From: Streptomyces sp. B3I8
GTDB taxonomy: Bacteria; Actinomycetota; Actinomycetes; Streptomycetales; Streptomycetaceae
Reading direction: 5' to 3'
Length of the DNA stretch: 64,000 nt
NCBI RefSeq assembly: GCF_030816915.1
Contig: NZ_JAUSYN010000002.1
Location: 7,205,501-7,269,500, forward strand
This document shows positions 1 to 8,335 of this stretch, piece by piece. Position numbers and translations under genes: made by a program. The notes beneath the pieces are model-generated. The model searched no databases. It was given only the letters and a program-made list of their open reading frames with translations, and was not told where the DNA came from. Position 1 is the first letter of the stretch. The number at the start of each line of letters is the position of its first letter.

Positions 1-1
1 C

Positions 2-295
2 CGGGTCACGGGACCGGCGCTGCGGTGGGTCCTCGTGGTGCTGCTGACGGGGTCGGGTCTGTCCATGCTGAAGGTGCCGGGCGGCGTCCTCGTGGCCGTG
101 TCGGTGCTGATCGCCGGGGCGGGGGCCGGGCTCACGCTGAGGGACCGAAGGCGAGGTGCCGTACCCGTCCGGGCGCCGGCGCCGGCGCCGGTGCCGGAAC
201 CGGTGCCGGTGCCGGGGTCGGGGTCGGGGTCGGGGCCGGCGGAGGGCGACGACGCGACGCACGTCGCCGCGGAGGAGGCGCGCCTGTCGTCCTGA
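2..295 (+). CDS. Membrane permease, C-terminal end (5' truncated)
   Basis: The reading frame is open from the window edge to the TGA at 293-295, so only the last ~97 residues are present. They hold two hydrophobic segments (roughly residues 8-20 and 27-45), then a charged cytoplasmic tail with Ala-Pro and Gly-Ser runs. The hydrophobic part looks like the last two helices of a TauE/SafE-type (TSUP) anion permease, but with no N-terminal half this is only a suggestion. The Pro-rich tail is encoded by a GGCGCC/GGTGCC simple repeat around 175-240. Confidence 0.5.
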   Translation, partial: RVTGPALRWVLVVLLTGSGLSMLKVPGGVLVAVSVLIAGAGAGLTLRDRRRGAVPVRAPAPAPVPEPVPVPGSGSGSGPAEGDDATHVAAEEARLSS

Positions 296-447
296 GCGGG
301 CCCGCCACCGACCGGCATCCGCCGCTCCTCGGGGGAACCCCGTCTCCGCCCCGTTTGCTCACCCCCTCCCTGGGGGTACTCCGCATCCCCCGGCAGGGGG
401 CGCCCCCCCGTCCGAGGACGATCACGCGATCGAGAACCGGGAACCGG

Positions 448-475
448 GGACCGAGGACCGAGGACCGAGGACCGA
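448..475 (+). repeat. Four tandem heptamers GGACCGA before an SDR gene
   Basis: Four exact copies of GGACCGA run directly into GAGGAGAG, which serves as the ribosome-binding site of the gene starting at 489. Further GAACCGGG copies lie just upstream. The array may have created or duplicated the Shine-Dalgarno sequence by slippage. Confidence 0.8.
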
Positions 476-488
476 GGAGAGAGCACTG

Positions 489-1505
489 ATGCCGAGCAGG
501 ACAGGGCGAAAGCTCGCGGTGGTGACCGGCGGGACCGCCGGAGTCGGCCGGGCGACCGTGCGCGAGTTCGCGGCACGCGGATACGACGTGGCGGTGCTCG
601 CCCGCGGCCGGGCCGGTCTGGACGGCGCGGTGAAGGACGTCGAGGAGGCCGGAGGCAGCGCACTGGCTATTCCCACCGACGTGGCCGACCACGAGGGGGT
701 GCGGCGCGCGGCCGAGCAGGTGGAGCGAGAACTGGGCGAGATCGACGTCTGGGTCAACGTGGCCTTCGCCGGTGCGCTCACCTTCTTCTGGGACACCTCG
801 CCCGAGGAGTACGAACGCATGACCAGGGTCACCTACCTGGGCCAGGTCAACGGGACCCGGGCCGCTCTCGCGCACATGCGGCCCCGCGACCGGGGTGTCG
901 TCGTCAACGTCGGCTCGGCCATGGCCTACCGCTCCATCCCGTTGCAGTCCGCTTACTGCGGCGCCAAGCACGCGGTCAAGGGCTTCACCGAGTCGGTCAG
1001 GACGGAACTGATCCACGAGCGCAGCAAGGTCAGGATCTGCATGATCCAACTGCCCGGCCTGAACACCCCGCAGTTCAACTGGAACCTCAGCCGGATGCCG
1101 AAGCACCCCCAGCCGGTGCCGCCCGTGTTCCAGCCGGAGCTCCCCGCGAAGGGCATCGTCTTCCTCGCCGAGCACCCGCGGCGCAACCTGTGGGTGGGCC
1201 TGTCCACCGCGTACACCATCCTGGGTGAACGCCTCGCCCCCGCGTTCATGGACTTCTACCTCGGACGCAAGGTCGTCCAGGCCCAGCAGACGGACGAGGA
1301 CCTGCCGCGCTGGGGGGCCAACCTCGACGAGCCCTCCGACGCGACGGAGGACCGGGGAGCGCACGGGGCCTTCGGCGAGCAGGCGCACGGCCGCGACCCG
1401 GTGCTGTGGCTGTCCCGGCACCGGCGGGCCCTGCTCGGCGGCCTCACGGCCACGGCGGCGGGCCTCGGCGTGGTCGCGGCGCTCACGGGTTCCCGCAGCC
1501 GGTGA
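489..1505 (+). CDS. Short-chain dehydrogenase/reductase (SDR), classical type
   Basis: A 338-residue NAD(P)-dependent oxidoreductase with a Rossmann fold. The cofactor motif TGGTAGVG is at residues 13-20, and the catalytic Ser143, Tyr156 and Lys160 (SAM...YCGAK) are all present. It is longer than the ~250 aa SDR norm: residues ~250-338 form an extension ending in a hydrophobic Ala/Gly-rich segment (LLGGLTATAAGLGVVAAL), possibly a membrane anchor. The ATG at 489 is chosen because a GAGGAGAG ribosome site precedes it and the Rossmann motif follows at once; the open frame upstream is low-complexity DNA. The substrate cannot be predicted. It stands alone between the permease fragment and the convergent LysR gene. 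Confidence 0.85.
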   Translation: MPSRTGRKLAVVTGGTAGVGRATVREFAARGYDVAVLARGRAGLDGAVKDVEEAGGSALAIPTDVADHEGVRRAAEQVERELGEIDVWVNVAFAGALTFFWDTSPEEYERMTRVTYLGQVNGTRAALAHMRPRDRGVVVNVGSAMAYRSIPLQSAYCGAKHAVKGFTESVRTELIHERSKVRICMIQLPGLNTPQFNWNLSRMPKHPQPVPPVFQPELPAKGIVFLAEHPRRNLWVGLSTAYTILGERLAPAFMDFYLGRKVVQAQQTDEDLPRWGANLDEPSDATEDRGAHGAFGEQAHGRDPVLWLSRHRRALLGGLTATAAGLGVVAALTGSRSR

Positions 1506-1610
1506 CCAGGCAGCCGGTCACCACGCCGCGGAGGGGACCGGGCGCCGGGGGCGCCCACCGGGCTCCGTGACCCGTGTCATCCCCCCTGCCACTGCCGCGG
1601 TCACCTCCTG

Positions 1611-2528
1611 TCACGAGGCCGGCGGCGGCGGTCCGAGCACCGCTTCGACCGCGGCACACGCCTGCTCCCGCAGCCACCGGTGGGCCTGGTCGTTGTCGTG
1701 GCGCCGGTGCCACATGAGATGAACCGGGATCGGCGCCATGGGCACCGGCAGCGGATGCGTCGTCAGCCCCAGCGCGTCGAGCGCGGTGCGAATGATGGTG
1801 CCGGGGACCGTGACCAGCAGATCGGTCTCTCGGGCCAACTGCAGGGCGGTGGCCGCGCTGGGCGCCGCCGCGACGACCGTCCGCCGCAGCCCGAGGCCCT
1901 CCAGGGCGGCGTCGACCGGGTCGTGCAGCCGGCCGCGGCGGGAGACGGTGAGATGGCCGGCCGCGGCGTACCGCTCGGCGGTCAACGGCCGCGCGGTGAG
2001 CGGATGTCCGGTGCGCAGCGCGACGACGAGGCGGTCCTCGCCGAGTAGCCGGCTGATGACGTCGGGCGCCGTCGACGGGCCGGTCCCGGACGCCAGGTCG
2101 ACCTCGCCGCGCCGCAGTTCGGGGGTGTCGGAGGAGGACTCCGCGACCAGTCGCAGCCGAACCCCCGGCGCCTGCCGGTGCACCGCTGCCACCAGGGCGG
2201 GACCGCACGCGGCGGTGAGCGCGTCGTGCCAGCGCACGGTGAACACCCGCTCCAGCGTGGCCAGATCGATCTCCCTGCGGGTGGACAGCACCGCGTGGGC
2301 GCGGTGCACGAGGTCGTGGACCTCCTCCCGCAGCGCCAGCGCGTGGGCGGTGGGAACCATCGTGTGCCCCGAGCGGACCAGGACCGGATCGCCGGTCGCC
2401 TTGCGGATCCGGCCGAGCGTCCGGCTCATCGCGGGAGCCGTCACATGCAGCCGGGCGGCGGCGCCGGCCACGCTTCCCTCCTCCAGGAGCGCGTCGAGGG
2501 CGGTGAGGAGATTCAAGTCCAATTGCAT
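1611..2528 (-). CDS. LysR-family transcriptional regulator
   Basis: A 305-residue LysR-type regulator. The N-terminal winged helix-turn-helix spans residues ~1-60 (LNLLTALDALLEEGSVAGAAARLHVTAPAMSR is typical; note the unusual TAPAMSR recognition helix). A periplasmic-binding-like effector domain follows at ~90-300. The ATG at 2528 is at the normal LysR start. The gene is divergent from the IMPase-like/reductase pair across a 180-nt AT-richer region, the classical arrangement for a LysR protein controlling its neighbours. The effector is unknown. Confidence 0.88.
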   Translation of the reverse strand: MQLDLNLLTALDALLEEGSVAGAAARLHVTAPAMSRTLGRIRKATGDPVLVRSGHTMVPTAHALALREEVHDLVHRAHAVLSTRREIDLATLERVFTVRWHDALTAACGPALVAAVHRQAPGVRLRLVAESSSDTPELRRGEVDLASGTGPSTAPDVISRLLGEDRLVVALRTGHPLTARPLTAERYAAAGHLTVSRRGRLHDPVDAALEGLGLRRTVVAAAPSAATALQLARETDLLVTVPGTIIRTALDALGLTTHPLPVPMAPIPVHLMWHRRHDNDQAHRWLREQACAAVEAVLGPPPPAS

Positions 2529-2708
2529 GTGAGTAAGTTTATGAATGACGAGCGTGCATTTGTAGTTAATCCGCGCTCTCTCTACCGTCGGGTGCAGGCC
2601 GCTTCGCCCGAGCGAGTGAGGCAGCGACAGCGGCGGCCCGATGTTCCTTCCCTGCCTCGCCCTCCTCCCCTCCCTCTGCCTTCCCCTTCCGCGCCCAAGG
2701 AGTTCGCC
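2529..2708. promoter_or_regulatory. Divergent LysR / IMPase-operon control region
   Basis: A 180-nt intergenic region with an unusually AT-rich left half (about 2515-2575) for this genome. TGCAT occurs at 2524-2528 and again in GTGCATTTG near 2554-2562, a possible pair of half-sites for the divergent LysR protein. The right half is pyrimidine-rich and ends in CAAGGAG, the ribosome site of the gene at 2709. Confidence 0.45.
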
Positions 2709-3593
2709 ATGTCCACGAACGAGTCCTCGATCAAGTCCACGAACGAATCCACGAGCAAGTCCACGAACGAATCCATGACCAGGTCCGAGATCGAGGCCGC
2801 CGGCATCGACGAGGTGCTGCTGGGGAGGGTGCGCACCGCGGTCGAGGCCGCCGGTGCCGTCCTGCGCGACCGCTACACCACCCACGCACGCGCCCGGAAC
2901 CTGACGGAGATCTTCGAGGAGCTCCAGGCCAACGACAACGCGGTCCTGCCCGACCTGGAGCGCCGTCTCCTCGACGCCCGGCCCGGCTCGCAGTGGGTCG
3001 ACGACGAGCTCGCCACCGGCACGCTGCCGGACGGCGAGTGGTGGATCGTCGACCCGGCCGAGGGCAACATCAACCACGTCCACGGCATGCCCGAATGGGC
3101 CGTCACCGCCACCCTCATGCGGGACAACCGGCCGGTCCTGACGGTCGTTCACCTCCCGCTCACCGGCGACACCTACACCGCGATCGCCGGCCACGGCGCC
3201 GCACGCAACGGCGAGACCCTGCGCGTCTCCGCCAAGACCGGCCTCGACGCGGGGCTCGTCGCCACCTCGCAGGCCCAGCCCGACGAGGACCAGGAGACCT
3301 ACCGCCGGATCGGGGAATCGGTCAGTGCCCTGCTGACGGCCGGTCTGGTGGTCAGGGTCTCGGTCCCGGCCACCCTCCAGCTCGTCAATGTCGCGGCCGG
3401 CCGCATGGAGGCCTTCTGGCAGTACTCCGAGGTGCGGTCCGGTCTCGTGTCCGGGGCCCTGCTCGTCACCGAGGCCGGCGGCCTCGTGACCGACCTCCGC
3501 GGCGAGCCCTGGACGCCCGGCCACCGCGACTTCCTGGCCGCCGCCCCGGGCGTCCACCGGGCCGTCTCCGAGGCCCTCGCCCCCGTCAAGTGA
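2709..3593 (+). CDS. Inositol-monophosphatase-fold protein with altered metal ligands
   Basis: A 294-residue protein with the IMPase/FBPase fold, recognisable from WWIVDPAEGNINHVHG (about residues 114-129) and the C-terminal GALLVTEAGG. In true inositol monophosphatases the first motif is DPxDG and the second WDxAAG. Here the second Asp of the first motif is Glu, and the WD of the second motif is Ser-Gly (SGLVSGALLV). Two metal-binding carboxylates are therefore changed or missing, so phosphatase activity is doubtful. Residues 2-25 are three 8-residue repeats (STNESxxK type). The ATG at 2709 follows CAAGGAG. It is co-directional with the reductase at 3634 (40-nt gap), and the LysR gene probably controls both. 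Confidence 0.75.
   Translation: MSTNESSIKSTNESTSKSTNESMTRSEIEAAGIDEVLLGRVRTAVEAAGAVLRDRYTTHARARNLTEIFEELQANDNAVLPDLERRLLDARPGSQWVDDELATGTLPDGEWWIVDPAEGNINHVHGMPEWAVTATLMRDNRPVLTVVHLPLTGDTYTAIAGHGAARNGETLRVSAKTGLDAGLVATSQAQPDEDQETYRRIGESVSALLTAGLVVRVSVPATLQLVNVAAGRMEAFWQYSEVRSGLVSGALLVTEAGGLVTDLRGEPWTPGHRDFLAAAPGVHRAVSEALAPVK
2712..2774 (+). repeat. 24-nt-period triplicate repeat at the start of the IMPase-like gene
   Basis: TCCACGAACGARTCC occurs at 2712-2726, 2736-2750 and 2760-2774, exactly 24 nt apart. It encodes three STNES octapeptide units right after the start codon. This is an in-frame expansion that leaves the globular domain untouched. Confidence 0.9.
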
Positions 3594-3633
3594 CCCGGCA
3601 CCACCCGCCCACGAACGACAAGGACGTACTCGC

Positions 3634-4287
3634 ATGAGCTCCACCACCATCGGCATCCTCGGCGCCGGACGCGTCGGCCTCAACCTGGCCCGCGGGCTCG
3701 CCCTCGCCGGTCACGACGTCGTCGTGGGCCGCCGCGACCCCGCCGGCCCGCTCCCCGACCAGGCGCGGGACCTCGGCGCCCAGGTCCGGTTCACCGACCA
3801 GCGCGCCGCGGCCGCCGCGGCGGGCCTCGTCATCAACGCCACACCCGGCGACACCGCCGTCGAACGCCTGGGCGCGATGGCGGACGAACTCGCCGGCAAG
3901 ATCCTCGTCGACGTCGCCAACGCCACCCACCACGGCCCGGACGGGCTCCCCGGCGACCTGGTGTACCAGGAGGGCAGCCTCGGCGAACGGCTCCAGCGGG
4001 CACTGCCCGCCACCCGCGTCGTCAAGACCCTCAACACCATGCTCTTCGTGGTCATGACCGCGCCCGAGTCCCTGACCACCCCGCCCACCGTCTACCTCTC
4101 CGGCGACGACCAGGACGCCAAGGACGCCGTGGCCCGGCTCCTGGGCGACCTGGGCTGGAAGTCCGACCGGATCGAGGACATCGGCGACATCTCCACCGCC
4201 CGCGCCACCGAGGTCGTCATGCTCCTGGTGACCCAGGTGCTGCGCCACAAGGGACTCCGGCCGATCGCCGTCTCCCTGTCCCGCTGA
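3634..4287 (+). CDS. NAD(P)-binding reductase of the F420-dependent NADP reductase type
   Basis: A 217-residue single-domain Rossmann protein. GILGAGRVGLNLA (residues ~7-19) is the dinucleotide-binding loop, and VVVGRRD supplies the Arg residues that usually select NADP(H). The family is NADPH-dependent F420 oxidoreductase-like (F420_oxidored, Pfam family recalled). Residues such as INATPGDTAVE and VVKTLNTM fit that family. It sits 40 nt after the IMPase-like gene, so the two probably form one operon under the divergent LysR regulator. Whether it uses F420 or another substrate cannot be told from sequence. A strong hairpin follows the stop codon. Confidence 0.75.
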   Translation: MSSTTIGILGAGRVGLNLARGLALAGHDVVVGRRDPAGPLPDQARDLGAQVRFTDQRAAAAAAGLVINATPGDTAVERLGAMADELAGKILVDVANATHHGPDGLPGDLVYQEGSLGERLQRALPATRVVKTLNTMLFVVMTAPESLTTPPTVYLSGDDQDAKDAVARLLGDLGWKSDRIEDIGDISTARATEVVMLLVTQVLRHKGLRPIAVSLSR

Positions 4288-4304
4288 GACACCATCGCCC
4301 GCCA

Positions 4305-4336
4305 CCGAGGGCCGCGCCGACGGGCGCGGCCCTCGG
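4305..4336. terminator. Bidirectional hairpin terminator
   Basis: A perfect 14-bp stem (CCGAGGGCCGCGCC at 4305-4318 pairing with 4323-4336) closes a 4-nt loop. It lies between the convergent reductase gene (ends 4287) and DUF488 gene (ends 4386), so it can stop both transcripts. Confidence 0.85.
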
Positions 4337-4385
4337 CCCCCGCGCCCCGCGCCCCGGCCCGGGGCCCCCGCCCGGGGGCCCGCAC

Positions 4386-4748
4386 TCACCCCCGCAGCAG
4401 TTCCGCGAGCACCCGGGCCGCGCTGATCGCGGGGTCCTTGGTCGCCGTCAGCAGTGTCAGGGGCCGGTCCGCGGCCAGGTCGCGCAGGTGTGCCAACGCG
4501 TCCGCCCGCTCGGGATCCGTCAGTTCCTCCCGGTAGCGCCGGCCGAACTCCTCGAAGCGGTCCGGGTCGTGCCCGTACCACTTGCGCAGTTCCGTCGACG
4601 GGGCGACCTGCTTGCACCACTCGTCCAGCCGGGCCCCGTCCTTGCGCACGCCCCGTGGCCAGATCCGGTCGACCAGGACGCGGGCGCCGTCTCCCTGTCC
4701 GGGCTCCTCGTAGACCCGGCGGACGCGGACCGCCCTCGTGCGTGTCAT
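4386..4748 (-). CDS. DUF488 family protein
   Basis: A 120-residue protein of the DUF488 family (YeaO-like subgroup), recognised by VLVDRIWPRGVRKD, LDEWCKQVAPSTELRKWYGHD and FGRRYREEL. The biochemical role of the family is unknown. The ATG at 4748 is preceded by GAGGAGGT at ideal spacing, and the length equals the family norm. It is a single-gene unit convergent with the reductase gene, separated by the 4305-4336 hairpin. Confidence 0.88.
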   Translation of the reverse strand: MTRTRAVRVRRVYEEPGQGDGARVLVDRIWPRGVRKDGARLDEWCKQVAPSTELRKWYGHDPDRFEEFGRRYREELTDPERADALAHLRDLAADRPLTLLTATKDPAISAARVLAELLRG

Positions 4749-4868
4749 GGGTACCTCCTCGTGCGGCGCCCGGTACCGCGGGCGCCGCCGTTCCGGTCCG
4801 CCCGCCCCGTGTTCCACGCTACCCGGCGGACCGCCTACTGCTCCCGCGCGCCGTCTTCGCCCGCAGCA

Positions 4869-4897
4869 TTGACATGCCCATGATCAATCTCTAGCGT
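4869..4897 (+). promoter_or_regulatory. Candidate HrdB-type promoter upstream of the GH92 gene
   Basis: A consensus -35 TTGACA (4869-4874) is followed after exactly 17 nt by TAGCGT (4892-4897), a good Streptomyces -10. It lies in the 395-nt gap between the DUF488 and GH92 genes. Transcription would begin near 4904, giving a ~240-nt leader that includes the palindrome at 5058. Nothing else was recognised in this gap. Confidence 0.5.
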
Positions 4898-5057
4898 GGC
4901 AGAGCGCTCCTCCCCGGCACCCCCCTCGGCTCCTCCCCGGCATCCGTCCGCGGTCGCGGGTCCGCACCCCGTGCGCCCCTGAAGCCCGGTCCATGCCCCC
5001 GTATTCACCTCCGCATCCCCGCCCACCCGTGCCCGCCGCCCCGTCGAGCGCCCCGAC

Positions 5058-5069
5058 GACAACGTTGTC
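5058..5069. promoter_or_regulatory. LacI-type operator palindrome (GACAACGTTGTC)
   Basis: A perfect 12-bp palindrome centred on CG, 74 nt upstream of the GH92 start. Palindromes with a central CG are typical LacI/GalR-family operators. The cognate regulator is not encoded in this window. Confidence 0.6.
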
Positions 5070-5143
5070 AGAGACGAGTGGAGCCAAGGCGCCCGGCCCG
5101 ACCGCCCGCATGGTCACCCCCCATTCCCCGTAGGAGGCGGTTC

Positions 5144-8100
5144 ATGAGATCCCTCTTGGTCCTGACCGGTGCCGGGCGTGCCGCACCGCGTCGGCGTCCA
5201 CCCCGATGGCGGCGGCTCGTCGCCCTGACCGGGGCGGGCGCGGGCATGGCCCTGGTCGCCACGTTCGCGGTGCCCGCCCAGGCCTCGGCGCTCTCCGCCC
5301 ACCCGGCGGCGAAGGCGGCGGCGCCCGTCACCGACCCCGCGAGCCTGGTCAACCCGTTCATCGGGACGTCCAACGACGCCAACGACTTCCCCGGCGCCGA
5401 CGTCCCGTTCGGCATGGTCCAGTGGAGCCCGGACACCCCCTCGCGGCCGCCCGGCGGCGGCTACGAGTACAAGGACTCGTCGATCACCGGCTTCAGCCTC
5501 ACCCACATCGCCGGACCCGGCTGCGGCGCCGCGGGCGACATACCCGTGCTGCCCACCGTGGGCGGCGTCGACTACGGGGCCAAGGACTCCTTCGCGCACT
5601 CCGCCGAGTCCGCGACGGCCGGCTCGTACAAGGTCGCCCTCGACAACAAGGTGACCACCGAACTCACCGCCACCACCCGCAGCGGCATGGCCCGCTTCAC
5701 CTTCCCGTCCACCACGCAGGCCAACCTGCTCCTCAAGCTCGGGAGCAGCCAGAACGGCGGCTCGAACACCAAGTTCACCGCGGTGTCGAACACCGAGGTC
5801 AGCGGGCAGGTGACCAGCGGGAGGTTCTGCGGCGCGGGCAACACCTACACCGTCTACTTCGACATGGTCTTCGACCGGCCGTTCACCGCACAGAGCACCT
5901 CCGGCGCCAACTCCCGCGTCACCTTCGACACCACCGGCGGCCAGACCGTGCGGGCCAAGGTGGGCGTCTCCTACGTCTCGGTCGCGAACGCGGTCGCCAA
6001 CCGCACCGCCGAGGCGCCGGGTTGGGACTTCGACGCCACGCGCAACGCCGCCCACACGGCGTGGAACGACGCGCTCGGGAAGATCGGTGTCTCCGGCGGC
6101 ACCACCGACCAGCAGACCCTCTTCTACACCGCGCTCTACCACTCCCTGCTGCACCCGAACGTCCTCAGCGACACGAACGGGCAGTACTACGGCTTCGACG
6201 GCAAGACGCACACCGTCGACGCCGGTCACGACGCCGTCTACGCCAACTACTCCGGCTGGGACATCTACCGCTCCCAGGCGCAGCTGGAGGCGCTGGTGAG
6301 TCCCCAGGTCGCCTCGGACACCGCGCAGTCGATGGTCGACGACTACCGGCAGACAGGGATCTTCCCCAAGTGGTCGGAGAACAACGGCGAGTCCTACGTC
6401 ATGGTCGGCGACCCGGCGGCCGCCATCATCGCCGACTACCACGCCTTCGGCGCCCGAGACTTCGACACCTCGGCCGCGCTGCAGGGCCTGGTCAAGCAGG
6501 CGAGCACCGCCAACAACGACCGGCCGGGCCTGAACTACCTCAACACCCCGGGTTACATGCCGCACGACGGCAGTTACGGCTGCTGCAACTTCTACGGCCC
6601 GGTGGCCACCACCCTGGAGTACGACACCGCCGACTTCGCGCTCTCCGCATTCGCCGGCGCGCTCGGCGACACCGCGAACCAGCGCACGTACGCCGACCGT
6701 GCCCAGGACTGGCGCGGCACGCTCGACCCGGCCTCCGGATTCGTGCAGCCGCGCAACGCCGACGGCACCTGGACCGCCGGGTTCGACCCCACCAGCGGCA
6801 CCGACATGGTCGAGGCCGACTCCTGGATCTACACCGGCATGGTCCCCTTCGACGTGGCCGGACTGGCCGCCGCGAAGGGCGGCAACACCGTGATGAGCCA
6901 CTACCTCGACACCGTGCTGCGCAGCTACACCGGCGCGAACGGCTACGCCTGGGTCGGCAACGAGCCCAGCATCGAACTGCCGTGGGAGTACGACTACATC
7001 GGCCAGCCCTACAAGACACAGGGCACCGTACGGTCCATCCAGGACCAGATCTGGTCCAACAGCCCCGCCGGCCTCGCCGACGGCAACGACGACCTCGGCG
7101 CCATGAGCGCCTGGTACGTCTGGTCGGCGCTCGGCATGTTCCCGATGACCCCCGGCACCGACGACCTGGCCCTCGGCTCCCCGCTGTTCCCCCAGGCCGT
7201 CCTCACCCTGCCCTCGGGCCACACCCTGACGATCAACGGCGACGGTGCCGCCGGCAACGCCCCCTACGTGCAGTCCGCGACCTTCAACGGCTCGGCCTGG
7301 AACAACGCCTACGCACCCACGAACGCCCTCGGTGACGGGGGCACCCTCACCTACCGCCTCGGCACCACCGCCAACACCTCCTGGGCGAACACGGCGAACG
7401 CGGCGCCGCCCTCCTACCACGGCTCCGTGGTCGCCCCGCCGAGCCCGAGGGCGGGAGCCCTCACCTCCGGTGTGGACTCCGGCAAGTGCGTCGACGTCGA
7501 CCACTCGGGCACCGCGGACGGCACCGCCGTGCAGCTCTACGGCTGCAACAGCAGCTACGCCCAGGACTGGACGGTCGCCGGCGACGGCACCCTGCGCGCG
7601 CTCGGCAAGTGCCTGGACGTGGCCGACAGCGGCACCGCCAACGGCACCGCGGTCCGCCTGTGGACCTGCAACGGGACCGGGGCACAGGCCTGGTCCACCG
7701 GGTCCGGCGGCACGCTGGTCAACGCCAACTCCGGTCGCTGCCTGGACGATCCGGACTCCACCACCACCGACGGGACCCACCTGCGGATCCGCGACTGCGA
7801 CGGCAGTGCAGCCGAGAAGTGGAACCTGCCCGCCGCGCCGCACGCCCGCACCGGAGCCGTCACCGCGGGCGTCGGCCAGAACCTCTGCCTGGACGACAAG
7901 TCGGGTGCCACGGCCGACGGCACGCCGATCCAGCTCTACGGCTGCAACGGCAGCGACGCCCAGAGCGTGACGGTGGCCCCCGACGGCACGCTGCGCGTCA
8001 AGGGTGGTTGCCTGGACGCCGCGGGCAGCGGTACCACCAACGGCACCAAGGTGCAGCTGTACACCTGCAACGGGAGCAACGCCCAGCAGTGGCGCGCGAC

Positions 8101-8236
8101 GTCCTCCGGCCAATTGATCAACGCCAGCGCCGGACGCTGCCTCGACGTGCCGAACTCCGCCACCACCGAGGGCACTCAGCTCCAGCTCTACGAGTGCAAC
8201 AACAGCGCCGCCCAGAAGTGGACGCTGCCCGCCTGA
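5144..8236 (+). CDS. Secreted GH92 alpha-mannosidase with two CBM13 domains
   Basis: A 1030-residue exported enzyme. The signal peptide (residues 1-~48) has an Arg-rich n-region and ends PAQASA. The GH92 domain covers ~60-760, starting with the hallmark LVNPFIGTSNDANDFPGADVPFG and including GNDDLGAMSAWYVWSALGMFP. GH92 enzymes are Ca2+-dependent inverting exo-alpha-mannosidases acting on N-glycans or fungal mannans. Two ricin-type beta-trefoil domains (CBM13) follow at ~771-890 and ~904-1030, each with three CLD/QxW repeats and probable galactose or mannose binding. The ATG at 5144 has an AGGAGG ribosome site. The gene is monocistronic, with a LacI-type operator upstream and a strong hairpin downstream. 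Confidence 0.93.
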   Translation: MRSLLVLTGAGRAAPRRRPPRWRRLVALTGAGAGMALVATFAVPAQASALSAHPAAKAAAPVTDPASLVNPFIGTSNDANDFPGADVPFGMVQWSPDTPSRPPGGGYEYKDSSITGFSLTHIAGPGCGAAGDIPVLPTVGGVDYGAKDSFAHSAESATAGSYKVALDNKVTTELTATTRSGMARFTFPSTTQANLLLKLGSSQNGGSNTKFTAVSNTEVSGQVTSGRFCGAGNTYTVYFDMVFDRPFTAQSTSGANSRVTFDTTGGQTVRAKVGVSYVSVANAVANRTAEAPGWDFDATRNAAHTAWNDALGKIGVSGGTTDQQTLFYTALYHSLLHPNVLSDTNGQYYGFDGKTHTVDAGHDAVYANYSGWDIYRSQAQLEALVSPQVASDTAQSMVDDYRQTGIFPKWSENNGESYVMVGDPAAAIIADYHAFGARDFDTSAALQGLVKQASTANNDRPGLNYLNTPGYMPHDGSYGCCNFYGPVATTLEYDTADFALSAFAGALGDTANQRTYADRAQDWRGTLDPASGFVQPRNADGTWTAGFDPTSGTDMVEADSWIYTGMVPFDVAGLAAAKGGNTVMSHYLDTVLRSYTGANGYAWVGNEPSIELPWEYDYIGQPYKTQGTVRSIQDQIWSNSPAGLADGNDDLGAMSAWYVWSALGMFPMTPGTDDLALGSPLFPQAVLTLPSGHTLTINGDGAAGNAPYVQSATFNGSAWNNAYAPTNALGDGGTLTYRLGTTANTSWANTANAAPPSYHGSVVAPPSPRAGALTSGVDSGKCVDVDHSGTADGTAVQLYGCNSSYAQDWTVAGDGTLRALGKCLDVADSGTANGTAVRLWTCNGTGAQAWSTGSGGTLVNANSGRCLDDPDSTTTDGTHLRIRDCDGSAAEKWNLPAAPHARTGAVTAGVGQNLCLDDKSGATADGTPIQLYGCNGSDAQSVTVAPDGTLRVKGGCLDAAGSGTTNGTKVQLYTCNGSNAQQWRATSSGQLINASAGRCLDVPNSATTEGTQLQLYECNNSAAQKWTLPA

Positions 8237-8256
8237 CCGGCGGCACGGTACGCACA

Positions 8257-8314
8257 CGGCGGCCGGCCGGTTCCCCGCACACCTCACGTGCGCGAGGGAA
8301 CCGGCCGGCCGCCG
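8257..8314. terminator. Bidirectional terminator between the GH92 and GH64 genes
   Basis: A 19-bp perfect inverted repeat (8257-8275 and 8296-8314, arm CGGCGGCCGGCCGGTTCCC) with a 20-nt loop. It sits between two convergent stop codons (8236 and 8336). Confidence 0.9.
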
Positions 8315-8335
8315 TCGCATGCGTTCAGTCCACCG

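Noticed and set aside
175..240. GGCGCC/GGTGCC simple repeat as a regulatory element
   Set aside because: It lies inside the coding tail of the truncated permease and encodes a Pro/Ala linker.
5114..8320. 1068-codon minus-strand frame over the GH92 gene
   Set aside because: Shadow of a well-supported glycosidase; no recognisable motif.
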